A stretch of 64,000 nucleotides of DNA from Nostoc sp. NIES-3756. Its GTDB lineage: Bacteria > Cyanobacteriota > Cyanobacteriia > Cyanobacteriales > Nostocaceae. Position numbers and translations under genes: made by a program. Location of the stretch: the NCBI RefSeq assembly GCF_001548375.1, contig NZ_AP017295.1, positions 6,028,001 to 6,092,000 on the forward strand. The letters run 5' to 3'. Each line of letters begins with the position of its first letter. The first letter of the stretch is position 1. The notes under the pieces were generated by a model that ran no database searches, was not told the origin of the DNA, and saw nothing but the letters and a program-made list of their open reading frames with translations. Shown one piece after another: positions 45,476-53,135 of the stretch.

Positions 45476-45502
45476 GCGTATGATTTATCAGCATGACGCT
45501 AT

Positions 45503-45565
45503 TTACCCGGAATTTGCTCTGGGCCAAAAGTAAAAGCCATAAAACCAGCTAATTAAATAGGTCAT
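45503..45565 (-). CDS. Leader peptide 2, aromatic-rich (attenuation)
   Basis: A 20-residue peptide MTYLISWFYGFYFWPRANSG: nine of 20 residues are Trp, Phe or Tyr (2 Trp, 4 Phe, 3 Tyr), in two clusters WFY and FYFW. An AGGAG lies 13 bases before the ATG. The stop TAA is followed by terminator 2. The codons for N-S-G contain the antiterminator arm TTCCGGG, 12 bases after the last Trp codon. A ribosome stalled on aromatic codons leaves that arm free; one that reaches the stop covers it and lets the terminator form. This is the geometry of classical amino acid attenuators. Confidence 0.85.
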   Translation of the reverse strand: MTYLISWFYGFYFWPRANSG

Positions 45566-45583
45566 GAGATGTGATTTACTCCT

Positions 45584-45618
45584 GAAAAAACAAAAACCGC
45601 AGAGTCTGGTCTGCGGTT
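45584..45618 (-). terminator. Attenuator terminator 1 in the aroF leader
   Basis: On the minus strand AACCGCAGA-CCAGAC-TCTGCGGTT (9-bp perfect stem) is followed by TTTTTGTTTTTTC. Its first arm overlaps CCCGGTGAACCGC (45613-45625), which is fully complementary to GCGGTTCACCGGG (45654-45666) in the end of leader peptide 1. Confidence 0.88.
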
Positions 45619-45666
45619 CACCGGGCGGTTTCCATATGGAAACTTTATTCACCCCCGGTGAACCGC
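45613..45666 (-). promoter_or_regulatory. Antiterminator 1 hairpin of the aroF leader
   Basis: 13-bp perfect pairing GCGGTTCACCGGG with CCCGGTGAACCGC, enclosing a 16-base palindrome GTTTCCATATGGAAAC (45628-45643). It is mutually exclusive with terminator 1 because both use bases 45613-45618. Confidence 0.82.
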
Positions 45667-45705
45667 CTTATGCCAAAAATAAAAGTAGCGACTGCTGCTG
45701 AACAT
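45649..45705 (-). CDS. Leader peptide 1, aromatic-rich (attenuation)
   Basis: An 18-residue peptide MFSSSRYFYFWHKAVHRG with five consecutive aromatic residues Tyr-Phe-Tyr-Phe-Trp at positions 7-11. The A-V-H-R codons form the upstream antiterminator arm and the stop TGA follows directly, so a ribosome finishing translation would block the antiterminator and permit terminator 1. The ribosome-binding site is weak. The ATG is about 40 bases downstream of the predicted transcription start. Confidence 0.82.
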   Translation of the reverse strand: MFSSSRYFYFWHKAVHRG

Positions 45706-45752
45706 TTGCACGATATTAGTTAAAGAATATATGTATACGCTATCTTAAGACA

Positions 45753-45781
45753 AAGATACCAGAAGAATTTTGTAGCGTCAA
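45753..45781 (-). promoter_or_regulatory. Predicted sigma70-type promoter of the aroF leader
   Basis: On the minus strand TTGACG (45776-45781) and TATCTT (45753-45758) are separated by exactly 17 bases. Transcription would start near 45745, giving a leader of about 350 bases with both attenuators. A good fit, but from sequence alone. Confidence 0.6.
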
Positions 45782-46028
45782 GACCAGCAAGATATGGAAA
45801 AAAAACGATAAACTCAGTACAAATCTGGGAATGATAATTTTTCCTACCTCGCACAAAATAGGATGTTTCTTATCAAAATACATCCTCCGATTTTGGTAAC
45901 TTTTATTTTTTAGGCAATAGGTAATAAATGAGAGTAACTATTAGTAGATAAAGTAGAAAATAAGCCTAAAGAGGTATTTTATTGCACAGTTTTTTTGTTC
46001 TATACGTTAATCACAACCTAGTTTGATT
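45782..46028. other. Intergenic region upstream of the aroF promoter and the zinc-ribbon gene
   Basis: AT-rich spacer between divergent transcripts; nothing else seen. Confidence 0.4.
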
Positions 46029-46523
46029 ATGCTCAGGTCTAAACTCTTCACTAAACCTTTTGATACGCATGGTATTTATCCCTGCCCTATCTGTCGAGTA
46101 GGGAAGATTTCTCACATATCCTTGATGGAAGCAATGGGTTGTGATTTTTGCCACGAAATTTTTACTGTGAATTTAGAACAGCAGCAAATTAAGATGCCTT
46201 CTCGGCAACCGCCTCTAATTTGGCGATGGAATGGCTTTAACTGGACGGAGGCTCAGTTAGAAGGTATGGAGTTAGGTTGGGGTTATGGGTTGGCTGCGGC
46301 TACTTTTGTCTTATTACCGACAACTCTCATCGGTCTTGTGGCTTATTATTTTCCCCCTACTGCCAATGATTTTCTGAGTTGGCTGCCGTATATTTGGACA
46401 ATATTAACTTTTTTGTCCCATTTATCAATTATTATTTGGATTTTCATCGAAGTTTACCAAATTCCAGTAGCTGCATATTTACGTGCTATTGGTAATTTGA
46501 GAAATCGACAAGCCCAAAGATAA
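46029..46523 (+). CDS. Hypothetical membrane protein with N-terminal zinc ribbon
   Basis: 164 residues from the ATG at 46029 (TTG 46023 adds two). The N-terminal 40 residues hold two CxxC knuckles, YPCPICRVGK and GCDFCHEIF, forming a likely zinc ribbon. After a polar stretch containing PPLIWRWNGFNW there are two membrane helices (about 87-106 and 121-142) and a basic C-terminal tail. A protein of this plan occurs in many cyanobacteria but I know no assigned function. It is alone on its strand, divergent from aroF. Confidence 0.72.
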   Translation: MLRSKLFTKPFDTHGIYPCPICRVGKISHISLMEAMGCDFCHEIFTVNLEQQQIKMPSRQPPLIWRWNGFNWTEAQLEGMELGWGYGLAAATFVLLPTTLIGLVAYYFPPTANDFLSWLPYIWTILTFLSHLSIIIWIFIEVYQIPVAAYLRAIGNLRNRQAQR

Positions 46524-46837
46524 AAATTTTTGTAAACTTCTCTAACTTAGAGGGGCTGAAAGCAGTTAATCTGCTCTAGATTTAGGTCAAAATGAGTACG
46601 GCGATCGCTCAGTAGTCTATAGATGAATATATAAAATGTAGTATCTTAGACCTTACGAGCAAAAAAGTTATTGATAGACTGATTGCGCTGCGATAGGCTT
46701 ATATAATGTCTGAGTGCTAATTTTCACTGTAGTATTCTAAACTCTGTTAAAGATACTACAGTGCTGCCCAGTCCCTATTGGTAAATATGGAGGGCTATAT
46801 CTCTCATAACTAAGTTGATTCTCCACTAAAACATCTT
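46524..46837. promoter_or_regulatory. Intergenic region with an 11-bp inverted repeat
   Basis: CACTGTAGTAT (46725-46735) and ATACTACAGTG (46753-46763) are perfect reverse complements separated by 17 bases, 75 bases before the DnaJ gene. This is an operator-like or hairpin element. No gene in the region. Confidence 0.45.
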
Positions 46838-47539
46838 ATGAGCGAGCTGGAGCGGTATTATAGGGTATTGGAATTGGAACCAGGGGCCACCCTTGAGGAA
46901 GTTAACCAAGCATATAAAGATTTGGTTTTTGTGTGGCATCCTGACCGACTTCCTAAAGATAATGTCCGCTTGCAACAAAAAGCGCAGGACAAACTTAAGG
47001 CAATTAACGAAGCTAGGGACAAGTTGCGTTCTTTAAATGGTAAGGACAACAGCCATAGCAATGGTAATGGCGTTAGTAATGGCAATGGTAAGCGTCAGCA
47101 CAATCATGTTTACCAGAATCCTCCACGGCAACCGAGAAAATCATACCAAGAAACTCATCAGCCACAGCCACAAAATCCTGATTTGAGCGGCAAAGATTTC
47201 AGCCGGGCAAATTTAAGTAACAAAGATTTATCGGGTAGAAACCTCAGTAACGCTAATTTAAGCGGTGCTGACCTCAGTGATACTTTTATGCACAAAGTGA
47301 TTCTGAGGGGTGCTAACTTATCAGAAGCCAATTTGTTTAGAGCTAATTTACTCTTAGCCGACATGAGAGAAGCTAATTTACGCTCTGCTAACTTAATCGG
47401 AGCGGATCTTAGTGGCGCTGACTTGCGAGGAGCAGACTTAACAGGAGCGCGGATTCGTTCAGGCGATCGCCTACTGGTAAAATTGATTGGCGCAAATTTA
47501 AGCGGTGCAATTATGCCTGATGGTGCAATTCACAGTTAG
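46838..47539 (+). CDS. DnaJ-domain pentapeptide-repeat protein
   Basis: 233 residues. J domain at 1-65: YYRVLELEPGATLEEVNQAYKDLVFVWHPDRLPKD with the catalytic HPD loop intact, so it should stimulate an Hsp70. A Ser/Asn/Gly-rich linker (about 68-110) follows. Then come pentapeptide repeats A(D/N)LXX from about 113 to 225 (DLSGKDFSRANLSNKDLSGRNLSNANLSGADLS), which fold as a right-handed beta-helix. A fusion of J domain and pentapeptide repeats is found in cyanobacteria. The client is unknown. Start ATG at 46838. Heptad repeats follow the stop. Confidence 0.9.
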   Translation: MSELERYYRVLELEPGATLEEVNQAYKDLVFVWHPDRLPKDNVRLQQKAQDKLKAINEARDKLRSLNGKDNSHSNGNGVSNGNGKRQHNHVYQNPPRQPRKSYQETHQPQPQNPDLSGKDFSRANLSNKDLSGRNLSNANLSGADLSDTFMHKVILRGANLSEANLFRANLLLADMREANLRSANLIGADLSGADLRGADLTGARIRSGDRLLVKLIGANLSGAIMPDGAIHS

Positions 47540-47572
47540 TCAATAGTCAACAGTCAATAGTCAATAGTTGTT
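47537..47572. repeat. Heptad tandem repeat
   Basis: TAGTCAATAGTCAACAGTCAATAGTCAATAG type units directly after the DnaJ-pentapeptide stop codon. Confidence 0.8.
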
Positions 47573-47638
47573 TTCCTTTGTCCTTCCAGTCCCAGTCCCT
47601 GATATAAATGGGACTAGGACAACTGACAACTGACAAAT

Positions 47639-48463
47639 ATGAATATCGCAATTATAGGCTGTGGCTATGTTGGTTGTGCGATCGCACAATATTGGCAGCA
47701 AAATCCTAATCTAACTGTCACTGCTACAACCACTACACCAGAACGTGTTTCCCAATTACAAAAAGTAGCTCACAAAGTTGTCGTTACTCAAGGGAATGAT
47801 AGAGAAAAACTCATCAATGTCTTAAAAAATCAAGATGTTGTCTTGTTAAGTGTTGGGGCAAAAAGTGCTGATTTATATGAATCAGCATATCTAGATACTG
47901 CCAAAACTTTAGTTGCCGCCTTACAACAAAATTCTAGTGTTAAACAAGTAATATATACAGGCAGTCATTCAGTTTACGGTGATAGAAATGGCAAGTGGGT
48001 AGATGAGGAAACACCGCCTATGCCTAAAAGCCGTAATGGGGAAATCCTCAAGGCAACAGAAGACATTTTATTATCAGCCTCCAGTGAAAAACTCAGGATT
48101 TGCATTTTGCGCTTAGGTGGCATTTATGGCCCTGGTAGAGAATTGGTGAAAATATTTAGCAGAGTTCCTGGGACAACTCGTCCTGGTGATGGTAGTGATA
48201 TTACAAATTGGATTCATTTAGATGACATTGTTGGTGCTATAGAGTTTGTGCGTCAACATCCATTACAAGGTATTTATAACTTAGTAGATGATGCACACTT
48301 ACCAAGTAAAATATTGTTAGATACTTTATTTGCCAAACATAATTTAGCTCAAGTAAATTGGGATAATACTGTTAATAGTAATCGTCCTTATAACGCCACA
48401 GTCTCTAATCAAAAAATCAAACAAGCTGGATATAAACTAAGTCATCCCCAAATGACTTTCTAA
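47639..48463 (+). CDS. NAD(P)-dependent epimerase/dehydratase (extended SDR)
   Basis: 274 residues. It begins with the Rossmann motif MNIAIIGCGYVGCAIAQYW (G-x-G-x-x-G). Then VVLLSVGAKSADLYESAYLDTAKTLVAAL and VIYTGSHSVYGDRNGKWVDEETPP follow, with the S-x-x-x-Y-G block of atypical SDR epimerases, and RLGGIYGPGRELVKIF with NWIHLDDIVGAIEFV. The family is nucleotide-sugar-epimerase-like, but the substrate is unknown. I do not see a clear Y-x-x-x-K catalytic pair after the substrate block, so it belongs to the atypical SDR group. The next gene follows after 18 bases and is probably co-transcribed. Confidence 0.83.
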   Translation: MNIAIIGCGYVGCAIAQYWQQNPNLTVTATTTTPERVSQLQKVAHKVVVTQGNDREKLINVLKNQDVVLLSVGAKSADLYESAYLDTAKTLVAALQQNSSVKQVIYTGSHSVYGDRNGKWVDEETPPMPKSRNGEILKATEDILLSASSEKLRICILRLGGIYGPGRELVKIFSRVPGTTRPGDGSDITNWIHLDDIVGAIEFVRQHPLQGIYNLVDDAHLPSKILLDTLFAKHNLAQVNWDNTVNSNRPYNATVSNQKIKQAGYKLSHPQMTF

Positions 48464-48481
48464 ATTTTAAAATATAATTTT

Positions 48482-49369
48482 ATGGAAACTACATCTACGC
48501 AGTTTTATAATTGGCAAAATTATCGGTGTGCATATCAGGTTTATCAACCACCAAGTTCTCAACCTCAAGGTCTGCCTTTACTATTGATTCACCCTATTGG
48601 TGTCGGCTTATCTAGTAAATTTTGGCAACGTTTTGTTCGTGAATGGTATAGTAGCGGTCAACGTAATCTTATTTATAATCCAGATTTATTAGGCTGCGGA
48701 GAAAGTGATAAACCCCATGTAGCTTATACTCCCAAAAATTGGGCAGAGCAATTACAATATTTTCTCCAAACTGTAGTACAAACACCCGTGATTTTGGTAG
48801 TACAAGGTGCTTTGTTTCCAGTGGCTGTAGAATTAGTACAGTTGGAATTAAACTTAATTGCTAAACTTGTACTTTCTGGGCCGCCAACTTGGCCTGTTAT
48901 TACCAAAGAATCACCAAATTGGCGACAAAAATTAGCTTGGAATATTTTTGACTCGCCTGTTGGTAATGCTTTTTATCGTTACGCACGTACACCAAAGTTT
49001 CTCAGTTCTTTTTCCACCAAACGATTATTTGCGTCAGCCGATAGCGTAGATGCAGAATGGTTAAATACATTAGTGGCAGGTGCAGCAAATCCAGCCAGTC
49101 GTCATGCTGTATTTTCGTTTTTAGCTGGGTTTTGGCGAAAAGATTATAGCAGTTTGATTGCTACCATCAAACAACCCACATTGGTAGTTTTGGGTGAATC
49201 AGCTTCAAGTATTAGTAAAGAAGGAAAAACCCAGACGGCTGATGATACTTTAGCCGATTATCTGGCTTGTTTACCACAAGGTCGCGGTGTGAAAATAGCA
49301 GGACGAAATGTTTTACCTTACGAGTCTACTTCTGAATTTGTGAGAGCGATCGCCGAAATTAATCAATAG
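48482..49369 (+). CDS. Alpha/beta-hydrolase fold protein with degenerate catalytic site
   Basis: 295 residues. The fold is clear: LLLIHPIGVGLSSKFWQRFV (oxyanion strand), NLIYNPDLLGCGESDKP and ILVVQGALFPVAVELV. The nucleophile elbow, normally G-x-S-x-G, reads Q-G-A-L-F, so the serine position is Ala. The His region before the C-terminus, normally G-H-x-P, reads AGRNVLPYEST without histidine. It is probably not a conventional hydrolase and may be a binding or scaffold protein. Start ATG 48482, in tandem with the SDR gene. The stop codon overlaps a perfect 18-bp palindrome that serves as terminator. Confidence 0.85.
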   Translation: METTSTQFYNWQNYRCAYQVYQPPSSQPQGLPLLLIHPIGVGLSSKFWQRFVREWYSSGQRNLIYNPDLLGCGESDKPHVAYTPKNWAEQLQYFLQTVVQTPVILVVQGALFPVAVELVQLELNLIAKLVLSGPPTWPVITKESPNWRQKLAWNIFDSPVGNAFYRYARTPKFLSSFSTKRLFASADSVDAEWLNTLVAGAANPASRHAVFSFLAGFWRKDYSSLIATIKQPTLVVLGESASSISKEGKTQTADDTLADYLACLPQGRGVKIAGRNVLPYESTSEFVRAIAEINQ

Positions 49370-49388
49370 GCGATCGCCTATTTTTTAA
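49365..49388 (+). terminator. Terminator overlapping the stop of the alpha/beta-hydrolase gene
   Basis: AATAGGCGATCGCCTATT (49365-49382) is a perfect palindrome containing a HIP1 core, followed by T. It folds as a 7-bp stem with loop GATC and then TTTTTT. Confidence 0.75.
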
Positions 49389-49887
49389 GTATTTTCCTGT
49401 GACGGTGACTAACTTCAGTATTACATCTGAGCAAAATTATATTGAGTATTTATTAGTTGATTCCACTTAAAAAACATTGATTATATGTAAAATTTTTATA
49501 AAGTATATTGTGTAGTTACATGAATATTATACGTTTCACAAACCACATATGTAGACAAAAAACCTTGTAATAGCTACCTAAAAGTGATTGTTGCAAGTAA
49601 ATAGACATGATAAAAAATGTATTTTTTATGTAACCATATTAAAATACTGCTAGTAGATTAAAAGTTTTGATTTTAGTGTATAAAATACTGAAATAAGGAA
49701 AATATGGCGAAAGACTTGATTATACCTCAACACAGGTAAAAAAATACTGGTATTAGTAATTTTACTAGGTTGCATATTATGTGCGATCGCTGTAAGAAGC
49801 TAATTCAAGCCTCTAGAAGATTCAATTTGTCAACAGATCCATCCTGTTTCTTCAAGTTTGAATAATTTTTATACAACGGGCTTAATT
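49389..49887. other. AT-rich non-coding region upstream of the PEP-CTERM gene
   Basis: About 500 bases with no supported gene. It should contain the promoter of the PEP-CTERM protein. The stretch CATATTATGTGCGATCGCTG near 49772 is a plain HIP1 site. Confidence 0.45.
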
Positions 49888-50502
49888 ATGAAAACTCATC
49901 ACGTTTTTATGGCGACATTCACAGTATTTGCTGGTACTCTCTCAGCATTAGTTATATCTACAAGCGCTAATGCTAGTGCCGTTGTTGTATCATTTGATGA
50001 TCTCGTTGGACAAACAACTGTACCGGATGGATACGGTGGCATACTATGGGATAGTAATTTTGAATACTACACTTTTGAACAACCTCCCTATAATCCAGAG
50101 TCAAAGCCAACTCGAGTTTACGGAAACTATGACAAGTGGGGTGCTTTACCATCAAGTATTCCATTTTATTTCCAAACATCTGTAATTTTTGACGGAGCCT
50201 ATTTCGCTGGACTTGATTCTTCTGTTCCAGTGAGTTTTTCACTCTACAAAGGAGGAATATTACAAGCGACATCTGCATCATTGACACCTTCTGAGATACC
50301 GACTTTTCTCTCGTCAGGTTTTACAGGGCTGGTTGATGAAGTTCGTGTTAATTGGTACAATGGCTTTATAGTAATGGATAATGTAATATATCGTCATGCT
50401 TCTGTTCCCGAACCAGCCACTCTGATCGCATTACTAGGTCTGGGTGCTTTCGGTGTCACTTCCAAGTTAAAATGTCATCAAAAGCAACCAGCTAAGTGCT
50501 AG
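49888..50502 (+). CDS. PEP-CTERM sorting domain protein
   Basis: 204 residues from the ATG at 49888; the frame is open further upstream from 49858 with a non-standard start. The N-terminal signal peptide is MKTHHVFMATFTVFAGTLSALVISTSANASA. The mature part is a beta-rich domain (SFDDLVGQTTVPDGYGGILWDSNFEYY). The C-terminus has VPEPATLIALLGLGAFGVTSKLKCHQKQ, the PEP-CTERM signal with its V-P-E-P motif, helix and basic tail. It is an exported protein processed by an exosortase-like enzyme and probably part of the extracellular matrix or sheath. Function otherwise unknown. No exosortase gene is seen in the window. Confidence 0.88.
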   Translation: MKTHHVFMATFTVFAGTLSALVISTSANASAVVVSFDDLVGQTTVPDGYGGILWDSNFEYYTFEQPPYNPESKPTRVYGNYDKWGALPSSIPFYFQTSVIFDGAYFAGLDSSVPVSFSLYKGGILQATSASLTPSEIPTFLSSGFTGLVDEVRVNWYNGFIVMDNVIYRHASVPEPATLIALLGLGAFGVTSKLKCHQKQPAKC

Positions 50503-50599
50503 TGTTGCCGCAAGTTGATCAACGCTTAAGCAAATACATACTTGTTATTACCCACTGGTAAATCTTAATCACAAATCAAATAATCATCATGATTTTCAC

Positions 50600-50640
50600 A
50601 AGGGAAGTGACTTTATTAGTCATTGCTCCCTTGTTTTGTG
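50600..50640 (+). terminator. Probable terminator after the PEP-CTERM gene
   Basis: AAGGGAAGTGACT pairs with AGTCATTGCTCCCTT around a short loop, followed by GTTTTGTGTTTG. An imperfect stem of about 11 bp. Confidence 0.5.
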
Positions 50641-50726
50641 TTTGTTGTTGGGCAGAAAATGTGAATTAAAATACAGAAGTCCCAAGGCATTATATTTTCT
50701 ACCCAGGTAAATCCATCAGGTAATCA

Positions 50727-51767
50727 ATGATTAATCAACTCCAAGACTATAACCCTAGCGGCGTGGGTGAAATTAATGGCAATCTCTTAGGTTTGCCATT
50801 TGATTATGATTCTGCAAACTTAATTGTCTTTGCAGTCCCTTGGGAGGTTACGGTTTCCTATGGTGCAGGTACAGCCAACGGCCCCCAAAGAATACTTGAT
50901 GCTTCGGTGCAACTGGATTTATTCGACTTTGATAACCCTGATGGTTGGAAACAAGGAATTTTCTTAGCAGAAATTCCTCAAGATATTATAGAAAAGAATA
51001 ATTACTACCGGAATTTAGCCGCACAAATTATCGAACGGTTAGCACAGGGTAAATTACTTACAGACACACCAGATTTAACTCCTGTACTCACCGAAATTAA
51101 TCAAGCTTCTCAACAGGTGAATCAGTGGTTGTTTGATCAATGTCAAGCAGCGATGAATCAAGGTAAGCAAGTCGCTGTCATTGGTGGAGATCATAGTTCA
51201 CCCTTGGGTTATTTCCAAGCACTAGCTGCGAAATATCCTAACTTTGGGATTCTACACATTGATGCACACGCAGATTTACGCGACGCTTATGAGGGTTTTG
51301 AATTTTCTCATGCGTCAATTATGTTTAATGGGTTGAAGTTACCACAAATTTCTAAATTGGTGCAGGTAGGCTTACGTGATATTAGTCATGATGAAGTACA
51401 AATGATTGACCAGTCGCAAGGTCGAATTGTGGCATACTATGACCCATTGATTAAACAAAAACTATTCGCTGGCACTACTTGGCTGGAATTAAGTCGGGAA
51501 ATTATTGATCATTTGCCAGAACACGTACACATTAGTTTTGATGCAGATGGTTTAGATCCTAAACTTTGTCCAAGTACAGGTACACCTGTTCCTGGTGGTT
51601 TGGAATTGGAACAAGTTTTTTATCTATTCCGAGAATTAGTTAATAGTGGGAGAAAAATTATTGGCTTTGATGTCTGCGAAGTTGGAGATGGTGAGTGGGA
51701 TGGTAATGTAGGGGCAAGGATAGTTTATAAACTGGCAAATTTAATGAATTTATCCCAACGAGCATAA
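50727..51767 (+). CDS. Arginase/agmatinase family (ureohydrolase) protein
   Basis: 346 residues. The di-metal site of ureohydrolases is present: His156 in GGDHSSPLG, Asp179, His181 and Asp183 in HIDAHADLRD, and the two Asp of SFDADGLDP. The substrate loop after GGDHS and the long N-terminal part (VPWEVTVSYGAGTANGP) resemble the larger cyanobacterial members. One such protein in Synechocystis is a nickel-dependent guanidine hydrolase. Agmatine, arginine, guanidine or another guanidino compound cannot be distinguished here. Start ATG 50727, monocistronic. Confidence 0.87.
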   Translation: MINQLQDYNPSGVGEINGNLLGLPFDYDSANLIVFAVPWEVTVSYGAGTANGPQRILDASVQLDLFDFDNPDGWKQGIFLAEIPQDIIEKNNYYRNLAAQIIERLAQGKLLTDTPDLTPVLTEINQASQQVNQWLFDQCQAAMNQGKQVAVIGGDHSSPLGYFQALAAKYPNFGILHIDAHADLRDAYEGFEFSHASIMFNGLKLPQISKLVQVGLRDISHDEVQMIDQSQGRIVAYYDPLIKQKLFAGTTWLELSREIIDHLPEHVHISFDADGLDPKLCPSTGTPVPGGLELEQVFYLFRELVNSGRKIIGFDVCEVGDGEWDGNVGARIVYKLANLMNLSQRA

Positions 51768-52230
51768 ATTGCAGTAGGCGATCGCCCTCCTAATCATGTT
51801 TTTACCATTGGGCGATCGCACTTAACCAAAGCTTAACTCTTAGCATAAAACAAATTACCTTATTTGCAGATTTATAACATCTATCTTGAGTATAGTTTTT
51901 AGAATGAAACTAAAAATATGTTGAACAATACTTATTAAATAAAAATGTAATTTTTATTTGTAATATTTGTAAATACTGGAAAAGTAAAATCCCGAAAATC
52001 TTGTATCACAATGGTTTTGGCTTTATTGGGTCAATTTATTCCGCCGGATTGTTTTGATTATTGACAGTAACTACTCATGCAAATGATTAACTTCTATGTC
52101 ATCATAGACAGTGAGAATTAAATCGGTGATAGTCTTTGTTTTTAGTATTAACTGGCTTTTCCTTTTGGTATTTACAGACTTCTCTCCGAAACTTAAGTCT
52201 CTACACAGCTTTGATTTTGGAGAGAATGTA
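51768..52230. promoter_or_regulatory. Intergenic region and long rbp leader
   Basis: Begins with a HIP1-containing hairpin, GGCGATCGCCC (51778-51788) with GGGCGATCGC (51810-51819). From about 52100 it holds the probable rbp 5' leader. There, TTCTCTCC (52180-52187) is complementary to the ribosome-binding site GGAGAGAA (52219-52226), and AGACTT (52176-52181) with AAGTCT (52195-52200) forms an alternative hairpin. Confidence 0.55.
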
Positions 52231-52551
52231 ATGTCAATTTATGTAGGGAACCTCTCTTACGCAGTTACGCAAGAGGATATCAGCAACGTTTTTGCAGAAT
52301 ATGGTTCTGTAAAACGGGTTGTGCTACCTACTGACCGTGAAACAGGCCGTCTACGCGGTTTTGCTTTCGTGGAAATGAGTTCAGATGAAGAAGAAGCATC
52401 AGCAATCGATGGACTTGATGGTGCTGAGTGGATGGGACGAGATTTAAAAGTTAATAAAGCCAAGCCCAAAGAAGATAATAATCGAGGTTCCTTTGGTGGC
52501 AACCGGGGAGGATATAACGGTGGCGGCGGCGGTGGACGTTCCCGTTACTAA
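52231..52551 (+). CDS. rbp: Cold-shock type RNA-binding protein with one RRM
   Basis: 106 residues from the ATG at 52231, preceded by GGAGAG; the long frame from 52111 is a translated leader. A single RRM covers 1-80 with RNP2 IYVGNL and RNP1 RGFAFVEM. A short glycine-rich tail (GGNRGGYNGGGGGGRSRY) follows. Rbp proteins of this type in Anabaena are abundant and most are induced by cold. They bind mRNA and influence stability or localisation. The gene is followed by rpsU, an order conserved in many cyanobacteria, with a short hairpin and T-run between. Confidence 0.94.
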   Translation: MSIYVGNLSYAVTQEDISNVFAEYGSVKRVVLPTDRETGRLRGFAFVEMSSDEEEASAIDGLDGAEWMGRDLKVNKAKPKEDNNRGSFGGNRGGYNGGGGGGRSRY

Positions 52552-52587
52552 GGTTTAAAACGAAGAATTTATGGAAATTCTTAAAGT

Positions 52588-52613
52588 CAGACAATATGTC
52601 TGCCTTTTTTTTT
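52588..52613 (+). terminator. Terminator/attenuator between rbp and rpsU
   Basis: CAGACA-ATA-TGTCTG followed by CC and nine T. It may end most rbp transcripts while allowing some read-through to rpsU. Confidence 0.7.
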
Positions 52614-52678
52614 CCAATTAGTTAACTCAATTCTTGACCCTATTGAGCCAAGGATTTCTCAATTGAATAGGAGATATT

Positions 52679-52867
52679 ATGACACAAATCAAAGTTGGCG
52701 AAAATGAAGGTATCGAGTCAGCCTTGCGCCGATTTAAGCGAGAAGTTTCTAAAGCAGGGATCATGCCTGATATTAAGAAGCATCGTCACTTTGAAACGCC
52801 TATAGAAAAACGCAAGCGTAAAGAAATCGCCAAGCACAGGCAGTCTAAAAGACGTTTCCGTTCGTAA
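52679..52867 (+). CDS. rpsU: 30S ribosomal protein S21
   Basis: 62 residues, the usual size. The sequence [45 protein letters not shown] and its basic tail are typical of S21. It binds the 30S platform near the mRNA exit/Shine-Dalgarno region and affects initiation. GGAGATATT lies before the ATG at 52679. It is downstream of rbp, a conserved and cold-linked pairing in cyanobacteria. Confidence 0.97.
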   Translation: MTQIKVGENEGIESALRRFKREVSKAGIMPDIKKHRHFETPIEKRKRKEIAKHRQSKRRFRS

Positions 52868-53135
52868 TTAATAGAGCCAGCTAATTACTGACAATATGGT
52901 TTTGTGGGTAATTGTGTTGTACTATTACCCATTACCATATCCTACGATATTACCAATCACTTTCTATTAAAAAGATAAGTATTTAAACTCCGCCTGGGAA
53001 ATTAATCTGCTGAATATTGGTATGTGTTGAAGAATATTTAGTAGTTAGTGTAAAGCAATGGCGATCGCTCTAGTCGAATCAACCTGATTGCTCATAACCT
53101 AATATAAGAGCCTCTTGTATTAGGTGGAACACAGC

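Noticed and set aside
45649..45705. Interpretation of the aroF leader as a T-box or a protein-binding (TRAP-like) element.
   Set aside because: No T-box specifier/antiterminator consensus and no GAG/UAG triplet series. Translated aromatic codons directly preceding competing hairpins fit ribosome-mediated attenuation better.
52111..52230. Long N-terminal extension of the RNA-binding protein (hydrophobic, about 40 residues).
   Set aside because: Rbp proteins begin at MSIYVGNL, and GGAGAG precedes that ATG. The upstream part is leader RNA.
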